From contig NZ_PUIP01000015.1 of assembly GCF_002968015.1 (NCBI RefSeq), positions 1 to 64,000 of the forward strand: 64,000 nucleotides of DNA, given 5' to 3'. Shown here piece after piece: positions 44,846-53,173 of this stretch. The translations under genes and the position numbers were made by a program. The stretch's first letter is position 1; the number at the start of each line of letters is the position of its first letter. The stretch is from Massilia phosphatilytica. GTDB taxonomy: Bacteria; Pseudomonadota; Gammaproteobacteria; Burkholderiales; Burkholderiaceae_D. Under the pieces are notes generated by a model. The model searched no databases. It was not told the origin of the DNA and saw only the letters and a list, made by a program, of their open reading frames with translations.

Positions 44846-46947
44846 TACAGTTCGCTCCCGATGGAAATTTGCAGGTTGCCGAAGGCGTCGACGAGCACCT
44901 CGTCTCCTGGTTGCACGACGGTGGTCGACGCATGTTCCTCGACGAGGGCCGGGCCCAGGATGCGGTTCCCGCTGCGCAGCAGGTGGCGCTTGTAGACGGG
45001 CGTGGCGACGAAGCCGGCGGCCGAGCGGAAGTACACGTCCTTGCGCGCGCGCAGCGCTTCGTCGGGCGGTACGGCGCTGCCTTCCTCGACGGCGTGGCGC
45101 GGGGGCTTGCGCATCACGCCCAGCACCGTGACCCGCAGGCTCACGAGGTCTGCAGGCTCGCCCGGCGCCGACGTGCCGTAGCGGACGTTGTGGACGGCGT
45201 CGAAGCGCTGCTTGATCGCACCGCGGTCCTGGCGCGCGAAGAATTCGGTCGGGAGATCTACCGCCACGGCATGCTCCTGGCCGACGTAGCGCATGTCGGC
45301 CGCGCGCTCGATCACGACGGCTTCCGGCGCCACCGCGGACTGCGCCAGCGCGGCGCGGCCCTCGGCTTCCATTCCGGCGTAAATGGCTTCGATGTCTTCG
45401 AACGAGACGTCGTCCAGCTTGCGGAACACTGAACGGACATAGTCGTAGCGCAGGTCCGAGAACAGCATGCCGTAGGCGGAGAAGTAGCCGGGAGCGAACG
45501 GAATGAGCACCTTGCGGATGCCGAGTTCGCGGGCGATCGCGGAGGCGTGCAGCGGACCGGCGCCGCCGTAGACGACCATCGTGAAGCTGCCGGCGTCCAG
45601 GCCGCGCTCCGTCGTGACGGCCTTCACCGCGTGGGACATCGAGGTCACGGCAATGCGCAGGATGCCGTCGGCGGCGCGCACCGGATCGATATCGAGCGGA
45701 TCGCCGATCTTCCCCTGCATCGCGCGGTAGGCCTTGTCCTTGTCGAGCAGCATCTCGCCCCCCAGGAAGTTGTGTTCGTCCAGGCGGCCCAGCAGCAGGT
45801 TCGCATCCGTCACGGTCGGCTCGGTGCCACCGCGCTTGTAGCACACGGGGCCGGGGATCGATCCGGCGCTTTGCGGGCCGACGCGCAGTGCGTTACCCAC
45901 TTCCAGGCGCGCGATGCTGCCGCCGCCGGTACCGACCTCGAAGATGTCGATCATGGGGATCTGGATCGGCAGCGCCTTTTCGTAGCCGCCGATCAGCGCG
46001 CTGCTGCTCGTCAGCGGCTTGCCGTCGCTGATCACGCCGGCCTTTGCCGTCGTGCCGCCCATGTCGAAAGCGATCGCGTCGCCGAGACCCAGCTGGGCGC
46101 AGATCGCCTGGGCGCCGATCACGCCGGCGGCCGGGCCGGACTCCAGCATGCGCACGCATTCACGGCGTGCATGGTCGAGCGGGAACAGGCCTCCGGTCGA
46201 TTGCACTGCATAGAAGTCGCCGGGGAAGCCCTGCTGGTCCAGGTGCGCTTCCAGTTCGCCGAGGTAGGCGGACACGCGCGGGCCGACATAGGCATTCGCG
46301 GCGACGGTCGAGACGCGCTCGAACTCGCGGTACTCCTGCGACAGCTCGTGCGAGGCGGTGACGAACACGCCCGGGATCTCTTCGCGCACGATGTCGCGCA
46401 CGCGGATCTCGTGGGCCGGGTTGCGGTACGAGTGCAGCAGCAGGACCGCGACCGCGTCGACGCCTTCGTCCCTGAGCTGGCGCGCGAGCGCGCGCACGGC
46501 ATCCTCGTCGAGCTGGCGGTACACGGTACCGTCGGCCAGCAGGCGTTCCGGCACTTCGAAGCGCAACGAGCGGCGGACCAACGGCTCGTGCTTGGAAAAG
46601 AACAGGTTGTACGCATCCGGACGGTTGACGCGGCCGATCTCGTAGATGTCGCGGAAGCCCTGCGTGATGAGCAGGGCCGTCTTCGCGCCGTTACGTTCCA
46701 GCAGCGTGTTGATGGCGATCGTCGAGCCGTGCAGGAACAGGCCGCCGTTCTCGACGTGCGCGCCGGCGCTGTCGAGCGTGTTCTGGATGCCGTTCACGAG
46801 CTGGCCGTGCGTGGACAGCGCCTTGCCGAACGACAGCTCGCCCGTCTTTTCGTTGAGGATCGCCAGGTCCGTGAAGGTGCCGCCGATGTCGACGGCGATG
46901 CGCAAGTGGCCCGCGTGCGACGCCGGCGCGGTTTTTTCCGTGGTCAT
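44845..46947 (-). CDS. hyuA: hydantoinase A/oxoprolinase family protein
   Basis: A 700-residue ATP-binding subunit. DIGGTFTDLAIL at residues 20-31, AFDMGGTTAKAG in the centre and VYGGAGPLHASAIARELG mark the actin-like ATPase fold. A full-length C-terminal domain is present. It works with HyuB on the ring-opening or carboxylation step. GGAGAC lies before the start. It is 30 nt after the fumarylacetoacetate-hydrolase-family gene. Confidence 0.9.
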   Translation of the reverse strand: MTTEKTAPASHAGHLRIAVDIGGTFTDLAILNEKTGELSFGKALSTHGQLVNGIQNTLDSAGAHVENGGLFLHGSTIAINTLLERNGAKTALLITQGFRDIYEIGRVNRPDAYNLFFSKHEPLVRRSLRFEVPERLLADGTVYRQLDEDAVRALARQLRDEGVDAVAVLLLHSYRNPAHEIRVRDIVREEIPGVFVTASHELSQEYREFERVSTVAANAYVGPRVSAYLGELEAHLDQQGFPGDFYAVQSTGGLFPLDHARRECVRMLESGPAAGVIGAQAICAQLGLGDAIAFDMGGTTAKAGVISDGKPLTSSSALIGGYEKALPIQIPMIDIFEVGTGGGSIARLEVGNALRVGPQSAGSIPGPVCYKRGGTEPTVTDANLLLGRLDEHNFLGGEMLLDKDKAYRAMQGKIGDPLDIDPVRAADGILRIAVTSMSHAVKAVTTERGLDAGSFTMVVYGGAGPLHASAIARELGIRKVLIPFAPGYFSAYGMLFSDLRYDYVRSVFRKLDDVSFEDIEAIYAGMEAEGRAALAQSAVAPEAVVIERAADMRYVGQEHAVAVDLPTEFFARQDRGAIKQRFDAVHNVRYGTSAPGEPADLVSLRVTVLGVMRKPPRHAVEEGSAVPPDEALRARKDVYFRSAAGFVATPVYKRHLLRSGNRILGPALVEEHASTTVVQPGDEVLVDAFGNLQISIGSEL

Positions 46948-46977
46948 GCTGATGTCTCCTTGGTTGCTTCGATGGGC

Positions 46978-47829
46978 TCAGAGGGCCTGGACGGTGTTTT
47001 TCAGCAGTCCGATGCCGCTGATCTCGACCTCGACCGTGTCGCCGGGTTTCAGGTACAAGGGGGGCTCGCGGCGGTCGCCCACGCCGCCCGGGGTGCCCGT
47101 CGCGATCACATCGCCCGGGGACAGGTGCGTGAACTTCGACAGGTAGGAAATGATGACGGGCAGCGTGAAGATCAGGTCCGACAGCGGCGCCTGCTGCATG
47201 ACGGTGCCGTTCAGCCGGGTCGTCAGCACGGATTGCGTGATGTCGGCGATCTCGTCTGCCGTGACCAGTGCCGGGCCAAAGGCGCCGGTGCCTGGAAAGT
47301 TCTTCCCGGGCGTCCACTGGTGCGTGTGGCGTTGCCAGTCACGTACCGTGGCGTCGTTGAAGCACGTATAGCCAGCGATATGCGCCATGGCGTCCGCCTC
47401 GGCAATGTCTTCGCCGCCCTTGCCGATAACGACGGCAAGCTCGCCCTCGAAGTCGAATTTTTCCGACTTGCCGCTCGGGTAGCGCAGCGGCGCGCCGTCG
47501 GCGATGAGGGAATCGGCGAAGCGCACGAAGATCGCGGGATGGTCGGCATCCGGACGCTTCGTTTCGGCGACGTGCGATTTGTAGTTCAGGCCGACGCAAA
47601 AGATCTTGCGCGGGTTGGCGAGCGGCGGCTGCAGTGCCACGTCGGCAAGGGCCAGCGTGGCCGGCGCGCCGGCCAGAACTTCCTGCAGCTTCGACAGTGC
47701 GGCCCCGTCCAGGACGGAACGGATGTCCGGATAGCGCTCCAGGAAATCCTTGCCCGGGGCGGCGATCCGGTCGCCGGACAGCACGCCGTAGCCGGACTTG
47801 CCTTCATATTGGTAAGCCACGAGTTTCAT
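46978..47829 (-). CDS. fumarylacetoacetate hydrolase family protein
   Basis: A 283-residue cytoplasmic enzyme. The family signatures FCVGLNYKSHVAE and FEGELAVVIGKGG (metal-binding Glu residues) and the C-terminal GDVIATGTPGGVGDRREPP are present. Members hydrolyse or decarboxylate diketo acids, acylpyruvates or ureidoglycolate. The start MKLVAYQ at 47829 has AGGAGAT upstream. It is the first gene of the minus-strand operon facing the LysR gene. A role on the product of HyuAB is likely. Confidence 0.85.
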   Translation of the reverse strand: MKLVAYQYEGKSGYGVLSGDRIAAPGKDFLERYPDIRSVLDGAALSKLQEVLAGAPATLALADVALQPPLANPRKIFCVGLNYKSHVAETKRPDADHPAIFVRFADSLIADGAPLRYPSGKSEKFDFEGELAVVIGKGGEDIAEADAMAHIAGYTCFNDATVRDWQRHTHQWTPGKNFPGTGAFGPALVTADEIADITQSVLTTRLNGTVMQQAPLSDLIFTLPVIISYLSKFTHLSPGDVIATGTPGGVGDRREPPLYLKPGDTVEVEISGIGLLKNTVQAL

Positions 47830-47857
47830 CCCGTATCTCCTCCGTAGTGTTGTTGGT

Positions 47858-47929
47858 TGATCAGTTGGCAAATCGAGTCTAGGCCGTGCTAGGCTATGCC
47901 GGAAGCCAATGATCAGACATTTCAGACAT
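47858..47929. promoter_or_regulatory. divergent control region of the hyu operon and its LysR gene
   Basis: In the 98-nt gap, TGATCA occurs at 47858 and 47910 (52 bp apart), CTAGGC at 47879 and 47889 (10 bp apart), and TCAGACAT at 47913 and 47922 (9 bp apart, the second touching the LysR start codon). Such phased repeats are usual for LysR recognition and activation sites. Confidence 0.5.
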
Positions 47930-48878
47930 GCCTAAAAACGCATATCAAGAAGACGCTATCGATTACGCCGCGTGGAAGCTGTTCATCGTCGTGAGCGAGC
48001 TGGGGAGCCTCACGAAAGCGGCGACGGCCTATGGGACGACGCAGCCGCACATCAGTCGGCAGATCACCGAGCTGGAGCATGAATGCGGGGGGCGGTTGTT
48101 CGTACGCACGGGGCGGGGTGTCGTGCTGACGGAACTCGGACGCCGTATCGCGCCGCGCATCCGCAGGTGGATCGCCGACACCGACCAGCTGACGAACGAT
48201 ATCCGCGCGACGGCGGACACGCCGGTCGGTGCGGTTCGGCTGGGCATCCTGCCGTCGACGGCCCATCCGTTCGTCACGACGTTGTATTACCGGCTGAAGG
48301 AGCGGTTCCCCCTTATCCAGCTGACGATCCGGGAAGGGCAGGGGGCGCAACTGGAAACCTGGCTCGAGAATGGCGACGTCGACCTGGCACTGCTGTATCG
48401 GCACAGTGCAACACCCAACCATGGCGACGTTTACCTGTCCGAAGTGGAGACGTACCTCGTCGGACCGCCGGGCGATGCGTTGACGAGCGCACCGACCGTC
48501 ACGTTCCGGTCGTTGAACCGCCTGCCCCTCGTGATGTTCTGCCGGCCGAACTCATGGCGCGACAGGCTTGACCATGTAGCGGCCGAGCATGGGATCGTGC
48601 TGAATGTCGTGGCCGAGGTCGACTCTCTCGCGTTACAGACGCGGATCGTCAACAATGGCGGCACGTATGCACTGCTGGGTCCGTATGCGATCTCCGGCGC
48701 GACCCGCTCCCTCCAGCTGCAATCCAGCGCGATCGTCGAACCTCAGTTGTTGCGTCATATTGCGCTGGCGGTGTCCCAGCACGGGCCGTTGACGCTCGCA
48801 GGGAAAACGGTCATGCAGCTTGTCAAGGAAATCGCGAACGAGTCACAGGCCGGCGGCATGCCTGTCAGCGTCGGTTGA
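47928..48878 (+). CDS. LysR-family transcriptional regulator
   Basis: A 316-residue regulator. The N-terminal helix-turn-helix is ELGSLTKAATAYGTTQPHIS with RQITELEHECGGRLFVRTGR, followed by the substrate-binding co-inducer domain. It is divergent from the fumarylacetoacetate hydrolase-hyuAB operon with a 98-nt gap, so it very likely controls it. The start is the ATG at 47928; no strong ribosome binding site is seen. Confidence 0.9.
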   Translation: MPKNAYQEDAIDYAAWKLFIVVSELGSLTKAATAYGTTQPHISRQITELEHECGGRLFVRTGRGVVLTELGRRIAPRIRRWIADTDQLTNDIRATADTPVGAVRLGILPSTAHPFVTTLYYRLKERFPLIQLTIREGQGAQLETWLENGDVDLALLYRHSATPNHGDVYLSEVETYLVGPPGDALTSAPTVTFRSLNRLPLVMFCRPNSWRDRLDHVAAEHGIVLNVVAEVDSLALQTRIVNNGGTYALLGPYAISGATRSLQLQSSAIVEPQLLRHIALAVSQHGPLTLAGKTVMQLVKEIANESQAGGMPVSVG

Positions 48879-48904
48879 GACAGTATCGAATGTCGTCGTA
48901 TATA
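48875..48904 (+). promoter_or_regulatory. candidate dusA promoter
   Basis: TTGAGA (48875-48880) and TATATA (48899-48904) are 18 bp apart. The -35 overlaps the lysR stop codon. Confidence 0.5.
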
Positions 48905-48968
48905 CTGACCGGTTTCGGTGTCGATCCTTGCTGACGTCAAGGCTCGAGGAGAAGGATTCCAGGTTAGT

Positions 48969-49958
48969 ATGAAATACGGTAAAAGAACATTAAGTGTCGC
49001 CCCAATGATGGACTGGACGGACCGCCATTGCCGCGTCTTCCACCGCCAGATCACGAAGCACACCTGGATGTATACAGAGATGGTGACGACGGGCGCCCTG
49101 GTCTATGGCGACGTCGAACGCCACCTGCGCTATGACGACGTCGAGCATCCGATCGCGCTGCAGCTGGGCGGCAGCGATCCGGCCGACCTCGCCAAGAGCG
49201 CGAAGCTGGGCGAGCAATGGGGATATGACGAAATCAACCTGAATTGCGGCTGCCCGTCCGAGCGCGTGCAGAAGGGGGCATTTGGCGCCTGCCTGATGCA
49301 GGAGCCGCAGCTCGTCGCCGATTGCGTGAAGGCGATGCGCGACGCCGTCAGCATCGACGTCACCGTCAAGCACCGCATCGGCATCGACCATAACGAGGAA
49401 TACGGATTCGTGCGCGATTTCATCGGCACCATCGCCGACGCCGGCTGCCGCACCTTTATCGTGCACGCGCGCAATGCGGTGCTGAAAGGGCTGTCGCCGA
49501 AGGAAAACCGCGAGATTCCGCCGCTGCGCTATGAAGTGGCGTACCAGCTGAAACGCGAATTCCCCGACCTCGAGATCATTATTAACGGCGGCATCAAGAC
49601 CGATGACGAGATCGCCACGCACCTGCAGCACGTGGACGGCGTCATGATCGGGCGCGAGGCCTATCACAATCCGTACGTGATGGCCGGCTGGGATGCCCGT
49701 TTCTATGGCGACGCGACGCCGCCGAAAACGCGCGAGCAGGTGCTCGAAGCGATGATCCCGTACATCCGTGCCGAGCTCGACCGCTACGGTCCGCTGGGCC
49801 TGCGCCTGAACAGCATCACGCGCCACATGCTCGGCCTGATGGCCGGCCTACCGGGCGCGCGCAGCTATCGCCAACTCCTGTCCGACTCCCGCCGCCTCGC
49901 CGAAGGCAATCCCGAACTCCTCCTCGAAGCTGCCGGCAAACTGCGTTTGGCTGCGTAA
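48969..49958 (+). CDS. dusA: tRNA-dihydrouridine(20/20a) synthase
   Basis: A 329-residue FMN enzyme that reduces U20 and U20a of tRNAs to dihydrouridine. LSVAPMMDWTDRHCR is the family start. The catalytic Cys lies in GAFGACLM after NLNCGCPSERVQKG, and NGGIKTDDEI and GVMIGREAYHNPY bind FMN phosphate. ATG 48969 gives the usual DusA length; GTG 48918 would add 17 residues. A hairpin follows the gene. Confidence 0.94.
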   Translation: MKYGKRTLSVAPMMDWTDRHCRVFHRQITKHTWMYTEMVTTGALVYGDVERHLRYDDVEHPIALQLGGSDPADLAKSAKLGEQWGYDEINLNCGCPSERVQKGAFGACLMQEPQLVADCVKAMRDAVSIDVTVKHRIGIDHNEEYGFVRDFIGTIADAGCRTFIVHARNAVLKGLSPKENREIPPLRYEVAYQLKREFPDLEIIINGGIKTDDEIATHLQHVDGVMIGREAYHNPYVMAGWDARFYGDATPPKTREQVLEAMIPYIRAELDRYGPLGLRLNSITRHMLGLMAGLPGARSYRQLLSDSRRLAEGNPELLLEAAGKLRLAA

Positions 49959-49994
49959 GCGTCGCGTAAGGTTGACTTTTAGTTATTTTACTAC

Positions 49995-50018
49995 CCCGGC
50001 CGCATGAAAACGGCCGGG
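49995..50018 (+). terminator. hairpin downstream of dusA
   Basis: CCCGGCCG (49995-50002) pairs with CGGCCGGG (50011-50018) around an 8-nt loop. There is no T-run after it, so termination efficiency is uncertain. Confidence 0.45.
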
Positions 50019-50040
50019 ATGTTCAAAATTCGCTACAAAA

Positions 50041-50072
50041 AATGTTGCAAATTTTTAATTATTTGCAACGTT
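50041..50072. repeat. 12-bp inverted repeat in the chemoreceptor upstream region
   Basis: AATGTTGCAAAT (50041-50052) and ATTTGCAACGTT (50061-50072) are complementary at 11 of 12 positions around TTTTAATT. The symmetry and AT-rich loop suit either an operator or a stem-loop. Confidence 0.5.
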
Positions 50073-50306
50073 ATCCTTGCTCGAAGGCAAGAATAGACCC
50101 ATAATCTGGGCTCTTCTCCTTGCACGACGTCTAATCCTGTTGTTGTGGTGAAACATAATTACAGCGGGGCATGTTTTCTGTCTGCAAATCGTTGTTTTGA
50201 TTTATCCTGACGGAAATACGCGAGTCCACCGGGAAGATGGACTTTCCGTAACAAAAGACAAAGACCCCGGAGCGGGTCCGATCACTTGAAACAGGGAAGA
50301 TAAGGA

Positions 50307-52079
50307 ATGAACTTAGCAAACATGAAGGTCGGCGTGCGTCTGGGCCTGGGCTTTGCCCTCGTGCTTGTGCTGCTGGTCATGGTCACCGTTGTCGGCATCC
50401 TGCGCATGGCGCAGATCCAGAACCGGCTCGACCACGTCGTGAATGTCAATAATGTCGTGACGCGCCTGGTCGTCGACATGCGCAACAACGTGAGCGAACG
50501 CGTGACGTCGCTGCGCACCCTGACCCTGATGACGGACCCGGCCGACATGGAGCCGGAGCTGAACCGCTTCAAGGAACAGACCGCCAAGTACGACGCTCTG
50601 CAGCAAAAGCTGGCTGCCAAGTTCTCGGAAGAAGCGTCGGCTGAAGAAAAATCCCTGCTGAATCAAGTGAAGGAAGCCGAAGGCACCGCGATGCCGGCCA
50701 TCGCCAAGGCATCGGCACTCTACCTGGCCAACAACGCCATGGACGCGACCCGCGTGATGGTCAAGGAAATCCGTCCTGCCCAGAAGAAATGGCTGGAAGC
50801 CCTCGACCAGCTGGGCAAGCTCGAAGACAAGCTGAACGCGCAGACCCAGATTGACGCGGAAGCCGCTTTCGCCAGCGCCCGTAATTTCATGCTCGTGCTG
50901 CTGGCCCTGGCCGTCGCACTCGGCATCCTGGCCGCCACCGTCATCACCCGCGGCCTGCTGAAGCAGCTGGGCGGCGAGCCGGGCTACACCGCCAAGATCG
51001 CCGGCAGCATCGCCGAAGGCGACTTGTCGATCGCCATCAACACCAAGTCGTCGGATCGCGGCAGCCTGCTGATCGAAATGAAACAGATGCGCAACAGCCT
51101 GGTCGACATCGTCAGCCAGGTCCGTCGCGGCACGCACACCATCACCACCGCATCGCGTGAAATCGCAGCCGGCAACACCGACCTGTCGTCGCGTACCGAA
51201 CTGCAAGCCAGCTCGCTGGAAAAGACCGCGTCGGCGATGGAAGAACTGACGTCGACCGTGAAACAGAACGCCGACAATGCCCGCGAAGCGAACCACCTGG
51301 CCGCCACCGCGTCCGACGTGGCACGCAAGGGTGGCGAAGTGGTGTCGCAAGTTGTCGGCACGATGGGCGAGATCAATAGCTCGGCAAGCAAGATCGCCGA
51401 CATCATCGGCGTCATCGACGGCATCGCCTTCCAGACGAACATCCTGGCGCTGAACGCGGCCGTCGAGGCGGCCCGTGCCGGTGAACAGGGCCGCGGCTTC
51501 GCCGTCGTCGCATCGGAAGTGCGTAACCTCGCCCAGCGTTCCGCAGCGGCCGCGAAAGAAATCAAGCACCTGATCGGCGACTCCGTCGAGAAGATCGGCC
51601 GCGGCAGCAAGCTCGTCGGCCAGGCCGGTGAGACGATGGACGAGGTCGTTGCCAGCGTCAAGCGCGTGACCGACATCATGAGCGACATCGCCAGCGCCAG
51701 CGCCGAACAGAGCGCCGGCATCGAACAGGTGAATCTGTCGATCATCGAGATGGACGGCATGACGCAGCAGAACGCCGCGCTGGTCGAAGAGGCCGCCGCC
51801 GCCTTCCAGAGCCTGCAAGACCAGGCCGCGGAACTGCAGCGCGTCGTCAGCATTTTCAAGCTGGCCGAAGGCGAAGAGCAGGCCATCGTCGACGCACCGG
51901 CCCCGGCAGCCACGGCCAGCCGCGCCGTCGTCGTCCGCCCGACCGCCAAGCCGCAGCTGAAGAAGCCGGCCGCCGCGAAGGCCAAGGCGCCGGTCCAGGA
52001 ACGTGCGGCGGATGCCCCGGCATCGACCGCGAAAAAAGTCGCAGCGGCAGCCGCCAGCGACGATTGGGAAGAATTCTGA
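50307..52079 (+). CDS. methyl-accepting chemotaxis protein with C-terminal tether pentapeptide
   Basis: A 590-residue chemoreceptor. TM1 is about residues 11-33, a four-helix-bundle-type periplasmic domain follows, TM2 is about 192-213, then HAMP and a long signalling coiled coil with the conserved tip IDGIAFQTNILALNAAVEAA plus RAGEQGRGFAVVASEVRNLA. After an Ala/Pro/Lys-rich linker it ends in DWEEF, a match to the NWETF-type CheR/CheB tethering pentapeptide. The ligand is unknown. No other che or fla gene is nearby. Confidence 0.94.
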   Translation: MNLANMKVGVRLGLGFALVLVLLVMVTVVGILRMAQIQNRLDHVVNVNNVVTRLVVDMRNNVSERVTSLRTLTLMTDPADMEPELNRFKEQTAKYDALQQKLAAKFSEEASAEEKSLLNQVKEAEGTAMPAIAKASALYLANNAMDATRVMVKEIRPAQKKWLEALDQLGKLEDKLNAQTQIDAEAAFASARNFMLVLLALAVALGILAATVITRGLLKQLGGEPGYTAKIAGSIAEGDLSIAINTKSSDRGSLLIEMKQMRNSLVDIVSQVRRGTHTITTASREIAAGNTDLSSRTELQASSLEKTASAMEELTSTVKQNADNAREANHLAATASDVARKGGEVVSQVVGTMGEINSSASKIADIIGVIDGIAFQTNILALNAAVEAARAGEQGRGFAVVASEVRNLAQRSAAAAKEIKHLIGDSVEKIGRGSKLVGQAGETMDEVVASVKRVTDIMSDIASASAEQSAGIEQVNLSIIEMDGMTQQNAALVEEAAAAFQSLQDQAAELQRVVSIFKLAEGEEQAIVDAPAPAATASRAVVVRPTAKPQLKKPAAAKAKAPVQERAADAPASTAKKVAAAAASDDWEEF

Positions 52080-52153
52080 GCCAGGACGGCTCGTCCAGGG
52101 CCGGGGATTAGAACCGGCATCAAAAAAAACTTTGTTTTACGGGGGTAATAAAA

Positions 52154-52498
52154 ATGTCCAACAAGAAATTTGCTGTGAGCCTCGTCGCTCTGCTGGTCTC
52201 GGTCGCTGGTTCGGCTTTTGCAGGCGAAACGCCGGCGTCGTTCGATCCGTCCAAGTGCAAGGTCGAATATCCGAAAGCGTCGCTGATGAACGAAGAGCAG
52301 GGCATCACCTCGATGTCCTTCCTCGTCGCCGCCGACGGTTCGGTGGCGGATTCGAAGCTGGAAAAATCGAGCGGCTTCAAGGGCCTGGACAAGGCTGCGC
52401 TGAAGGGCCTGTCGGCTTGCAAGTTCAAGCCGGGCACCAAGGATGGCGCACCGGCCCAGACCTGGACCAAGGTCGACTACGCCTGGAAGCTGGACTGA
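52154..52498 (+). CDS. secreted TonB C-terminal-domain-like protein
   Basis: A 114-residue exported protein with signal peptide ending SVAGSAFA. The mature part resembles the TonB C-terminal domain (ASLMNEEQGITSMSFLVAAD, GFKGLDKAALKGLSACKFKP) but lacks the transmembrane anchor and proline-rich spacer of a real TonB, so it is not an energy transducer. It carries two cysteines (CKVEYP and SACKF) that may form a disulfide in the periplasm. It is a single gene followed by a long hairpin and a terminator. Confidence 0.78.
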   Translation: MSNKKFAVSLVALLVSVAGSAFAGETPASFDPSKCKVEYPKASLMNEEQGITSMSFLVAADGSVADSKLEKSSGFKGLDKAALKGLSACKFKPGTKDGAPAQTWTKVDYAWKLD

Positions 52499-52533
52499 TC
52501 CATCGGCGGGTGCCGGCCGGCCTGGCTCGGCGC

Positions 52534-52588
52534 CCCAGGTGAGGCTCTGCGTCCCCGGTAACTTTGCCGGGAGCGCACGAGACCTGGG
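52534..52588 (+). ncRNA. long imperfect hairpin downstream of the TonB-C-like gene
   Basis: Four paired blocks flank one 8-nt loop: CCCAGGT/ACCTGGG (52534-52540 and 52582-52588), CTC/GAG, GCG/CGC and CCCGG/CCGGG (52554-52558 and 52567-52571). It precedes the terminator at 52611. It may be a 3' UTR structure or a processed RNA; no coding frame explains it. Confidence 0.4.
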
Positions 52589-52610
52589 CCTGGCGGCATC
52601 TGACGATCCG

Positions 52611-52641
52611 AAAAGGGCGTCCCTGCGGGGGCGCCCTTTTT
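52611..52641 (+). terminator. Rho-independent terminator
   Basis: AAAAGGGCG (52611-52619) pairs with CGCCCTTTT (52632-52640), with extra CCC/GGG pairing in the loop, and a T-run ends the structure. It closes the transcript of the TonB-C-like gene. Confidence 0.85.
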
Positions 52642-52794
52642 GCATTCCGCGTCGGGAACATCTGAAAATCTGTTACCGGTCTGTTGCGTCATGTATCGGT
52701 TGTAAGCGCCGGCTTCAATCCGGCAAATCCGCGCGGCGGATCGCTATAGTGGTCTCACAGCGCAACTTCAAAGCGCAACGTAAGGAGAACCACC

Positions 52795-53166
52795 ATGAAA
52801 CGCATTCTCGCTGCTGCCGCCCTTGCCATCGTGAGCACCGCCGCCGTCCTGCCGGCGCAGGCGTTCGCCCGTGACGTCGTCGTCGTGCGCACCGCACCGC
52901 CGCCGCCGCGCCACGAAGTCGTGCCGGCCGCGCGCCACGGCTACGAATGGGCGCCGGGTTACTGGAATTGGAACGGCCACCGCTACGTCTGGACACGCGG
53001 CCACTGGGAACGGGTGCGTGCTGGCTATGTCTGGCACCGTCCGGAATGGCGCCAGGGCGACCGCGGCTGGCAACTGGACCGCGGCGGCTGGCGCCACGGC
53101 GACCGCGATGGCGACGGCGTGCCGAACCGCTTCGACAACCGTCCCAACAACCCGCACCGCTCATGA
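52795..53166 (+). CDS. YXWGXW repeat-containing exported protein
   Basis: A 123-residue protein with signal peptide MKRILAAAALAIVSTAAVLP ending near QAFA. The mature part carries aromatic repeats YEWAPGYWNW, YVWTRGHWERV and YVWHRPEWRQ, the hallmark of the YXWGXW family, then a basic Asp/Arg-rich tail (GDRDGDGVPNRFDN) that looks like a calcium-loop segment. Function is unknown. GGAG lies before the start; TATAGT at 52745-52750 may be its -10. Confidence 0.82.
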   Translation: MKRILAAAALAIVSTAAVLPAQAFARDVVVVRTAPPPPRHEVVPAARHGYEWAPGYWNWNGHRYVWTRGHWERVRAGYVWHRPEWRQGDRGWQLDRGGWRHGDRDGDGVPNRFDNRPNNPHRS

Positions 53167-53173
53167 CGAGTAA

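Larger units (their letters stand above)
49959..50306. other. AT-rich intergenic region between dusA and the chemoreceptor
   Basis: 348 nt without a supported gene. It holds the dusA hairpin, an AT-rich inverted repeat at 50041-50072, a small dyad GACCC/GGGTC at 50263-50278 and the receptor leader. A short minus-strand frame (50131-50319) is not convincing. No flagellar-type promoter was recognised. Confidence 0.6.

Noticed and set aside
50131..50319. A 62-residue minus-strand frame in the dusA-chemoreceptor gap
   Set aside because: No ribosome binding site or recognisable sequence, and it overlaps the receptor start.
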